The notes under the pieces were generated by a model. That model ran no database searches and was not told the origin of the DNA. It saw only the letters and a program-made list of their open reading frames with translations. The position numbers and the translations under genes were made by a program. 64,000 nucleotides of DNA. It comes from Dimorphilus gyrociliatus (lineage: Eukaryota > Annelida > Polychaeta > Dinophilidae). Shown one piece after another: positions 53,000 to 61,878 of this stretch. The stretch's first letter is position 1. Every line of letters starts with the position of its first letter. The stretch lies in NCBI GenBank assembly GCA_904063045.1, contig CAJFCJ010000013.1, forward strand, positions 912,156 through 976,155, in the 5' to 3' direction.

Positions 53000-53626
53000 A
53001 TGCAAGTTTCAACTCCGTCTAAGACGTTGCCCCTTGATCTCTCTTTAGGAAGTCCAAAAGTCAGTCCAATAAAATCCTGCTCTATAGGATCCAGCTTGAA
53101 GACTGAAAGAGACATGGAAGAAAGTAGAATAGATTTTAAGGTAGAAGACAGGGAAGAGAAGAACATATTCAAGACGACGAGAGAAGTTGATGAGAAGGAG
53201 AGAAATTCTTTTCTACGTCCCCTAGATCCAGTCTATGGAGGAATTGACGATCCAACGAAAACAGATAAAGACGACTTACCTCTCCAAAAGTTATTTCAAT
53301 TGGTTCAGCGGGTTAGTGTTTTCTTCGAATCGGGTTCTGACCCGTATAAAATTGATAGCAAGACTCATCAGTCTAAAAGACAAACCTATCAAAAGATCCC
53401 TTTAGACGTCGTTTCGTCGACCGATCCTCAGGGTTTACGATACACCTCCAGAAGAAACGAGAAACGGATTCGTAAGCATCACGAAAATTTTCCGGACGAT
53501 TCTCCATACAGATGTCCCTATTGCAGCAAGGAATACGAATGGAAGAGTTCTGTCCGTCATCATATAGAAGTTGTTCATCATAAGATGAACGAAAAAGAGG
53601 AAAATCTAATAGATCCTCCTCAATGA
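53000..53626 (+). CDS. single C2H2 zinc-finger protein with a CtBP-type motif
   Basis: A single-exon frame of 208 residues from the ATG at 53000 to the TGA at 53624-53626. Near the N-terminus LPLDLSLGSP contains PLDLS, the PxDLS motif that recruits CtBP co-repressors. The middle is charged and probably disordered. Near the C-terminus a Cys2-His2 finger is complete: YRCPYCSKEYEWKSSVRHHI followed by EVVHH (C-x2-C, then H-x4-H). One lone finger with a co-repressor motif suggests a small transcriptional repressor or cofactor (inference). The frame continues upstream only to a TTG, so the ATG is used. The orthologue family is not identified. Confidence 0.65.
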   Translation: MQVSTPSKTLPLDLSLGSPKVSPIKSCSIGSSLKTERDMEESRIDFKVEDREEKNIFKTTREVDEKERNSFLRPLDPVYGGIDDPTKTDKDDLPLQKLFQLVQRVSVFFESGSDPYKIDSKTHQSKRQTYQKIPLDVVSSTDPQGLRYTSRRNEKRIRKHHENFPDDSPYRCPYCSKEYEWKSSVRHHIEVVHHKMNEKEENLIDPPQ

Positions 53627-54189
53627 TACTGTGTGGAAAAAAAGAAACAAAAGTGTCCAATATTTATTATTGTTTTGCAGAAGGCCTACAGCTGTTATTT
53701 GTCCTATTTTATTTATAAGGAAATTGTTACAGTATTTTTCATTAGTTCTTTAGAATAAATGTGTAAATTTACCACAATCGTTTCTTTATCACCTTATCAG
53801 CGACTTGCGCGCTTGATAAATGGATTTCGTATCATTAACTGACCAGTTGATCATCTGCAGGTCCGCGCATAAGTGCTACAATCATTATAATGTTATCAAA
53901 TGACACGTAATATTTTCTTGAGTATGTTGAAGTGTGTGACCTGTTGAAAGATTTTTTCTTTCCTATCGATTCTTCTGCATGAATAAAGTTTAGTTGTTAA
54001 AAATCAATTATCTAATATTTAAATGATTTGTAGAGATTTTTATCCAATTGCTTATCCTCTCCCCTCCCCCCTCCCCCCCACCAACAGCGAATTTTATTAT
54101 ACAAAATCACACAAACAAACACTATTTCGTTCTCTCCGCCTATTTTTTCTGTGTCTCTTGCTCTTTTTCTTTTCCTAATTCTCTCCCCA

Positions 54190-54351
54190 TCGCTGTCGCT
54201 CATCTCCCAAAGATTTATCTTTTCCCTAAGAACATTTTCTACGGCTTTATCTTCTGAGTAATTAGCTCTCTCCAGTGGTACTTCCGTTCCTTTGAATTCT
54301 TTTCTTTGCACCTATCTTACCAACAGCTTGATCTTTTCCGGATCTATCCAT
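54190..54351 (-). pseudogene. relic of the C-terminal tail of a third Roco paralogue
   Basis: On the minus strand, two adjoining frames match the conserved tail just before the CaaX end of Roco A and B. One reads DQAVGKIGAKKRIQ and, after a frame slip, QRKEFKGTEVPLERANYSED. Compare RGKFKGAEIAVEGANYLEK in Roco B. The frame change and isolation from any Roc or TIR sequence mark it as a decayed fragment. It lies upstream of Roco B on the same strand, as expected for a former tandem copy. Confidence 0.45.
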
Positions 54352-54658
54352 CATTTTTTTGTTTATCCAAAATTTTTCCTAGCCGTTAAATAACTTTTTA
54401 AGGTTTATTTTCTCGTCAAAGACTTTTATTTTACGACCATATTAGGATTTTTGTAAAATTAAATCAAAAAAGAAAGATTGCTTTTTTTGGGAAAGTATCA
54501 CTTTCGAGCATTCTGAAATTTATTGAAGTTCGGAAGGATTTATGATTGTTCTAATGGGGCGAAACTTTCATCGTCGAATATTTGTTAATTCTAGATCAAA
54601 GCGTACAATGGAACCTTTTCGCTCTAAGGATACACGGTACATTAACACCTCAATTGTC

Positions 54659-54668
54659 AGATGGCGCT
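54659..54668 (+). promoter_or_regulatory. CTCF-core-like site
   Basis: Plus strand AGATGGCGCT in the gene-poor interval; a weaker look-alike (AGATGACG) follows about 20 bases downstream. Confidence 0.3.
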
Positions 54669-56560
54669 AAGATAAAACTGTAGATGACGTTACGATAAAA
54701 GTGGAGGCGGTATATTCTTAAAATTTAATTGTTTAATTTAACTTTATTAAGGTATTATATGGATTATGAAGCATATATAAGACTAAATTTATCAAGTATT
54801 TTATCGGATTATTCTTATAATAGTGTTTAAATAATAGGATTAATGCAAGATTATCAATTTAACCAAACCGTTAGGTAACTTATATTATCACTCTTTTCGG
54901 GGTTATATTTCGGGCGTGTAAGCCTTATTAAAGATTAAAATAGATCATTGTTTATTGTTGTAGAATATACATGTAACTTTAATTCTAATTATTTTAGAAA
55001 TGGATACTTCTATATTAAAATTTTGTTCTTTTTTCCAAGAGAATGTTCTCTGTTTTTTTTTAAAAATTCTCCTCCAATCATCCGAGTTAATCATTTTTAA
55101 TTTTGATTTATATATAAAAAAAATTTCCTGGATTAGAGCATTCATTCTGGATATCTTCGTTCCTCTTCAATTCGTTAAATTTATAGCAGTTAAATGACGT
55201 GAAAACTATGATAGATTTTGATAAATGATTTAGGAAAATAGGGTAATTTCTTAATCAATAAGATAATCTTTAAATCTTTATCGTCCAACTAGGCACAAGT
55301 TTTTTATGTGAATATGATATATATAACAAAAAAAGATATATTCGCATCACTCTAAAGTAGAATACTTGGAAATTACACTATTTTATTATAATCGCTAGGT
55401 CAGTGAAGTTTTTATCAGTCTTTTAATACATTAACCTGTTGAGTATTTCTATGTGATAATTTTCATCTCGAAAGAGTGGAAAAACCTTATCTCTTTTATG
55501 AAACTTGTTAAAATAATTTATCCTTAGGGAATCGAAGAGCTTTCGACCTGTTCCGCGATTTATTTATACTGCCATAGGTTTAGTTATAAATGGCATGATG
55601 TATAAATGGGACAAGTCCAACTAATAATAAATTACCAGGATAGAAACATAATCTTAGAAATTAGATTATTATTAATTTAAAGCGTATTGAAGACAATTGT
55701 TGTGCATTTTATTCATATTATATTGTAATACATTAAGACAAATAGTGACATTTGCTTAAAAAAAAGGTCATATTATTTCAATAAAATTTACTCTGATTTT
55801 AGCTTTGAAATGAGACAAAGTGTTCTTCAGAAAGAAGATCATAGATGAGAAGAGTGTACAATATTTTTTTTTATTGCGGCATCATACAGTTCTGATGTCT
55901 CTGTGATATCATTTCTAATAATATATTGCATATGTATACCTGTAGTATTTCACAATATACGTTTTGATATACCATCAGTATATCTGTTCATTGATACTTT
56001 CAATTTGTTTTTTATTTGTTTGTACTTGTTGTCATTTAAAGATTTACATCTCTTCTATTTCTTATATGATCTTGTATTTGGATTAAATATCTATTAGAGA
56101 ATGAGAAAACTTGTCTCGTAGCTATTATTGTCTTAAAATAGCAAAATAATAATTTTTTATCTCTTTTTTTTCTAAAATAACCTTTTTTCCAAAAGTAGAC
56201 TAAACGTTAAGAATAATTTTTAAAATACAAGCAAAATAGTAGAAATATTAAATCATTTAAAAGAAATTAAATACATATTGATTGATGCTTCTTGTCTTCG
56301 TTTTCTTCATCTTACGTTTAACTTTTTATATATTAAACGCAGAAAAATGTTTTCATCATTATTAACTGCAACAGCAGAAAACACGGATATCGGATCCGAA
56401 TGAAGAAGCTTCGATAACGGTAGCAGAGGGAGGCCACCACGTGCATCAGACTCATATGAAGTTGAATACAATACAACAAATTTGCTAGTAGAGAAGTATT
56501 TATCTGGATAGGATAGTCATCTACCGTTGATCTACACAGGTAGAATATAATTATATAGGC

Positions 56561-59392
56561 TTATTTTGGGCGATGACGAAGGATACAAGAGTATTTTGCC
56601 AATAGCTCAACATTCTCGCTATAAATAGATTTTTGATTGAGTTGGGCTTGAGATAAATTATGACCTAAATCTGTTAAATGCCTATCTAAATTTCCGAATA
56701 CAATTTCATGAGGAGAGACGTTTTTACCATTTATTATCCTTTTATTAATAGCATCTTGAACTAGAAACAATATTTGTAACCATATCTGTTCACCTCTCAT
56801 CTCTTTAATAATACTAATGATTTCGTTACAGACTTCATTCGTCTTTCTTTCAATAATTCTGTTTTTATCAACTCTAATCCTTACTAGAGATATTCCTAAT
56901 ATCCCTAAGAATTTGTCGAGTTCCATAGGATTAATATCTACATAACAGCCGAGAAGTACCCTCTTTGGCACACCAAAAGTTGAGAAATATTTTTCAAGCA
57001 AAATCGGAGCTATTTCCGATACTTCTAAACTTTTTATTGAATAAAGACTTGAAAATTGAGAAAAAAGATCAATCACTACTAAAATATACTTATAACCATC
57101 CGCTGTATAATTCATTGGACCAATAAAGCCTATTCCAATCAATTCGAAAAGGTCAATCGGGGAGGCAACTGCATCTGATAAACCAGATTCGCGAAACAAT
57201 TGATAATTATGACGATATATATCACGAGAAATATCTTTTGAAATTTTACATTGGATTTCTTTATCCTCTTTTGACTTTTTATGGAAATTAGTCTCTAAAT
57301 CAATAAAATGATTGAATCTACCTTCGAAAAAAGTCTGAGCAATTTCACTCAAATTCACCCTTTCTTGAGAGTTTGGTACATGGCGTATGGTGAAATCAAA
57401 CTGAGATAGGATACTTGTCCATTTGTTTTCTATACGACTATCTGAACGTTCTCTAAAAATTCGAGATATATTATAAATATCGGTATACAAATAGAACGGA
57501 CATTTGTTTAAGTAATTCTGAAATCTTTGTATTCCCCAACAGGCCGCTAAGCTTTCTCTTTGATACAAACTATATTTGCTCTCTCTATGGCTAAGGGTCT
57601 TCGACGCATAACAAATAGAGAATAATTTCATTTTTCCATCTTCGTCATCCCTAAACTCTTGTTTCAATACAGCACTAAGAGATATTTCCGAGCATGTAGT
57701 CATCAAATGAAATCTTTTATCAAAATCAGGAAATTTAAGAGTTGGACAGTTGAGAATCCTCTCTTTTAGAATATGAAAATTTAGTTTGGCTTCTGGTGAC
57801 CAAACAAGACGAGCTGTTTCAACGTGATTTTTAATAAGACCATACAAAGGTGAAGAAATTTCGGCAAAATCTTTAATAAACTTACGATAGTAACCGCAAA
57901 TACCGATTGAACTTATCAAAGTACTGTGAGATTTGGGTAACTTAACCCTACGAATCAATTCAAGTCTATCTCTGTCCATTTCTATTCCATCAACGCTAAT
58001 CATATGCCCTAAAAATTTTACATACGGCTTGGCAAACTCACATTTAGATGACTTAATCTTTAATTTAAATTCGTCTAGCCTACGAAATAGCCTTTCTAGC
58101 GCTATTAAATGATCTGAAACATTTTTGCTAAATACGATAATGTTACCGAGAAAATTTAAGCAGAAATCTCTCATATCGCCCAATACAAACTCATTCATCA
58201 AATACATGAAATATGCTGCGGCATTTGTCAAACCGTAGGGCATTCTATTGAACTCAAAAAGGCCAAAAGGCGTTAAAAAAGCCGTTTTAGGTTTATCCAT
58301 TTCCCTTATTTTAACATGATGATAAGAGCTTGCCAAATGAATAATTGAGAAAATCTTATTCCCTCCTAAATGATCGAAAAGATCCTCTGGAGAGGGTAGA
58401 GGATATTTATCTCTTACAGTCATTTTGTTCAATCGGCTAAAATCAATACACATAAGTGTCGTAAAGCCTTTCCTTCTAATAAATGCTAGACGAGATGCCC
58501 ACTGAGATCGACTAGGCCTAACTATACCTGCTTTTACTAATTGTTTTATATGTTCTTTGCATTCTCTTTTCTTTCTGCCGTTCATATAATGGGGAATTTC
58601 TCGAAAAGCTAGAGCACCTTCTTTTAAGGTTATTTTCATTGGAGGAAAATCTGTATCACCAACGTCGTATTGACCTTTCGAAAAAACTGTCGAATACCTA
58701 CGCATAATATACCAGAATTTTTGCTCGTCACTTGAGTTTAATACCTCTAAACCTATTCTTAGAGGAGGCAAAGATATCGAATTATCAATCGGCTGTGGGT
58801 TTATATAACTTACTCCCGAAATAAAGGGTGAATCGTCATCTGATCTAACTGACATGGGTATCGTTGCATTATCAATTACTAAAACACCGTTGGAAAAATC
58901 TAGAGTAACTCCATATTTTTCCAAGAAATCCAGACCAAGTATGCAAGGCAAATGAGTTTGTTGTCGAATAAGAAACGTGTGACCTACGAGATAACCGTTC
59001 AATTGTAGAATTATGAATATTTCACCTAAACTGTTCATTTCATTCGCCGTTTCAATTTCCTCCACTTTCAGACTATCTTGCCTAATTCTCTCCTCGTAAC
59101 CAAGACGTCTAACAATGTCTATTGATACATAGGAAAGAGGAGATGAGCTCAAGATCTTAACGTTAAACTGAACATTTTGGCAAGATCCTCTTATCATATT
59201 ATACGCTGAATCAATGCTAATATTTGAAGGAGAGCTATCTGTTAAACTAACTGTTTCTTCTCTACTAGATTCTGCTCTACCGTATACTCGTTCACCAGAG
59301 TCTGACTCACCTCGAGCGTCAGCCCAATCTTCATCAAATGCCACCGAGTCCCTTTCAGACGAGTTCTCAAATTTGCCATTATGCTCTGCCAT
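56561..59392 (-). CDS. Ty3/Gypsy-derived Pol protein, intact frame but catalytic residues replaced
   Basis: One unbroken frame of 943 codons from the ATG at 59392 (good context). Order: a disordered acidic/serine N-terminus (1-70) in place of Gag, a retropepsin-like part (about 72-175), reverse transcriptase (about 255-525), RNase H (about 555-690) and an integrase core (about 745-900). Scaffold motifs are easy to see (ILGLDFLEKYG, KYPLPSPEDLF, FGLFEFNRMPYGLTNA, GPMNYTADGYKYILVVIDLF). Active-site residues are not. The protease triad reads SSS at 82-84. RT motif A has His352, and the YxDD position reads FLGN (414-417). The first RNase H Asp is Thr566. The integrase positions are Gly755 and Gly815; Glu848 is kept, as are RNase H Glu613 and Asp638. 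The zinc-binding HHCC part is missing. No LTRs, primer site or Gag were recognised by eye. Neutral decay would have left stops or frameshifts over this length, so a domesticated gene is the best reading. Confidence 0.8.
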   Translation of the reverse strand: MAEHNGKFENSSERDSVAFDEDWADARGESDSGERVYGRAESSREETVSLTDSSPSNISIDSAYNMIRGSCQNVQFNVKILSSSPLSYVSIDIVRRLGYEERIRQDSLKVEEIETANEMNSLGEIFIILQLNGYLVGHTFLIRQQTHLPCILGLDFLEKYGVTLDFSNGVLVIDNATIPMSVRSDDDSPFISGVSYINPQPIDNSISLPPLRIGLEVLNSSDEQKFWYIMRRYSTVFSKGQYDVGDTDFPPMKITLKEGALAFREIPHYMNGRKKRECKEHIKQLVKAGIVRPSRSQWASRLAFIRRKGFTTLMCIDFSRLNKMTVRDKYPLPSPEDLFDHLGGNKIFSIIHLASSYHHVKIREMDKPKTAFLTPFGLFEFNRMPYGLTNAAAYFMYLMNEFVLGDMRDFCLNFLGNIIVFSKNVSDHLIALERLFRRLDEFKLKIKSSKCEFAKPYVKFLGHMISVDGIEMDRDRLELIRRVKLPKSHSTLISSIGICGYYRKFIKDFAEISSPLYGLIKNHVETARLVWSPEAKLNFHILKERILNCPTLKFPDFDKRFHLMTTCSEISLSAVLKQEFRDDEDGKMKLFSICYASKTLSHRESKYSLYQRESLAACWGIQRFQNYLNKCPFYLYTDIYNISRIFRERSDSRIENKWTSILSQFDFTIRHVPNSQERVNLSEIAQTFFEGRFNHFIDLETNFHKKSKEDKEIQCKISKDISRDIYRHNYQLFRESGLSDAVASPIDLFELIGIGFIGPMNYTADGYKYILVVIDLFSQFSSLYSIKSLEVSEIAPILLEKYFSTFGVPKRVLLGCYVDINPMELDKFLGILGISLVRIRVDKNRIIERKTNEVCNEIISIIKEMRGEQIWLQILFLVQDAINKRIINGKNVSPHEIVFGNLDRHLTDLGHNLSQAQLNQKSIYSENVELLAKYSCILRHRPK

Positions 59393-61878
59393 AGCCAGTA
59401 ATATTTACTATTTTTCTTGCTCTTTCTTCAATTTTCTTAACCAAAATTCTAAAATCCAAGAGACGAATAAGTCAGCTCTTTAAAGGGTCTCCTTTTATCT
59501 CTTGAACTCTTCAGTACAAATTCCAATAATCTTCTGATGTACAAATGCAAGTATTACTTTTATAATTGATAGTTGAAGCGACCTCTAGATGTTTTCTTAG
59601 CCAGTAGACAAAATATTGCTTTTATCTTTTCTTTTTGACATAAAAAAGAAATATTGAGTGTAAAGCTAGGAAATAACTCTTAGTTTTTCACTATTGCTAT
59701 TTTAAGCAGGTCAGAAGGTATACTATAAACCATTGTTCATAGAAAAATCTCTCTGTTCTCCGCTAACATTTCCATTAAATGTTGAAAAGAGAGAGAAAAT
59801 TGAATTTCAAGATATTACATTAGGCTTATACTCAAATAGATAATTTATAGCAAAAAAGAAGGAAAGAGAGAGAGAGAGTTACATCATCGACAATACGCTG
59901 TATTAAATTATCTTAAGCAGTAAATCTTATGTTTGTCTACTTCTCAACTAGGCCTATTAATTATGTAAAATAATCCTCAAAGAAAAAAGAGAAAAGAAAA
60001 GGAACATGTAAAATGGACGGAAAAATTGTTCTTTTTTTTTCTTTTTACACAATTTATACAATTAATCTTATATCTTGAACGATTTTACGAACTTCGAATA
60101 AAAGATCTATAAGTCATTCTCCTACTTTACATCTCTCTCTCTCTGTTTGCTAATTAATTTCAGACTTAATGAATTACTGAAAATAGACTAATAATCTTTC
60201 TCAAACGCTTAGAAAAATATAGTAATAAGAAAGATGTTATTAATGCGACAAAACAACAAACTTCCCTTGTTTATTGTTATTCTTAATATTTATTCAAAGA
60301 GTAACTTTTCATTATTTTTTTTTTTGACGTTGATCTTTAACCTCTTTCAACGATTAGCCATTGTTCTCACTGTTAACTACCACGTGATAGGAGATCTCAT
60401 TTGTAACAATAAATTGTATAGAATATATTGTATATTACATTGCATATAAGAAATCTTAACAGTTCACTAATCCCCAATAAACACAAAAAAATCAAATTGC
60501 TTAATACACCTGCCGATTTTTACTTTATTAATTTGTGTAAAGTTGTTACGTAACAATGACTAAATGAATTGTTAAAAGTGTAGTGACTGTCAACTTTTTA
60601 TCTTCCGTTATGTACTAGCAAAAAAAAAGAGATCAGTAAACAAATAGTAGAACATAAAAAAATAAACAAGCTCAACTATTCCCCACGGTGCTTATCCTTG
60701 AACAAATTAATCTTAACGTATGATAGAAAGGTTAAAGGAGAGGAAAGGAAAGGAAAGAAACGTAAATTCATCTTCAATAGCAATAGAAATTGTTTTAGTG
60801 GTCTCTAGACTGAAATTTTTAGTTATTATTTTTCTATAGGCGCTCTTCTTTCTCTGATTATCATCTCTTCTCCACACTCAATATCTATTTCTTAAAATTA
60901 CTCATTTTACATAAAGTAGAAGCGTTTATAAGAGTATTATATTTAAAAGGAATTTGGTAAAGTTGTGTTATCCTTTTAATATTTTATCTTTCTTTCCTTA
61001 AACTATTCCGAAAGTATTCTTAGCAATCTTAGTGCGTACTCTACGGTTAATTTTACGATCTTTTGTAGGAAGCCATCTCCAACAGACTCTCGGAAACGGC
61101 GAAGAGGTCCTTAACCTCTCCCTCTCTCCCGCTTTAAACTTTAAGTTTAAACATTTTTTTACTTTTATTTTTCAACATCTAAGATTACTTCCAGAAGGAA
61201 TCCAAGGCCGTGATAACTTGGATTTAAGTACAACGATATGATATTGTTCTTCATTTCATTTTCGGAAGCCTATTATAATCTAATTTCGATATTAATTATT
61301 ATCTTAATAACTTGAGAGGTCAAAAATATTTCCATCTCTCAAATGAAGATCCTAAATTTAATGAAATTGTTCTGAATGTGCATACATAATCATGAAAAGC
61401 ACATGGAGGGTATAGGCTGCAAGTCAATGTTAATTTTTTAAACTATTATCGTCTGTATTGAGCAAAAAAGTTTCAAATTTTGACAAATATGTCAATTAAA
61501 ATGAATAGGCAGCGCTATCTTGACTTTAAATTAGTTTGAACGAAGTAAAATGAAATATTAGTTTGACAATATGGCGGCATACACGTGTTTTTTGTTTTGG
61601 ATGAAATTTGGTCAAAAACAAGCGAAATTTGATTTTTAAAATTATGCAACTGCTGAATAATAAGCAAAAGAAACTTTTGGAAGTTTCAAAAAATAAAATA
61701 TATGTATTTTGATAAATTGACCTAATTTGTATTAGTAAAACTATAACGAACTTAAAAAAAATGCAGAGATAATAGGCCAATTTAGCATAAAAAATTGAGT
61801 AGTGTTACGCTTTTTGTAAAAAAGTATATAAGGAGTAGGCGAAATCACGTAAATTATTTGTGAATACGCCGTATAACA
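59393..61878. other. intergenic region
   Basis: About 2.5 kb of AT-rich DNA. A GC-richer patch at 61069-61130 is preceded by a TGTAG acceptor-like site and could be an exon, but I can assign no frame. A weak CTCF-like half site (AGATAGCGC) lies near 61508. The short frames here have no family resemblance. Confidence 0.45.

Larger units (their letters stand above)
53627..56560. other. long gene-poor interval
   Basis: About 2.9 kb without an intact gene. It contains the Roco-tail relic (54190-54351), a C-rich tract at 54059-54082 and a CTCF-core-like site at 54659. A slightly GC-richer patch at 56370-56460 next to the Gypsy-derived gene has short open frames I cannot assign. Confidence 0.5.

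Noticed and set aside
55903..56097. 64-residue hydrophobic frame
   Set aside because: AT-rich composition and no domain or splice context.
61032..61241. GC-richer frame with an acceptor-like TGTAG
   Set aside because: No clear frame on either strand and no donor that links it to the exon-array gene; left as unexplained.
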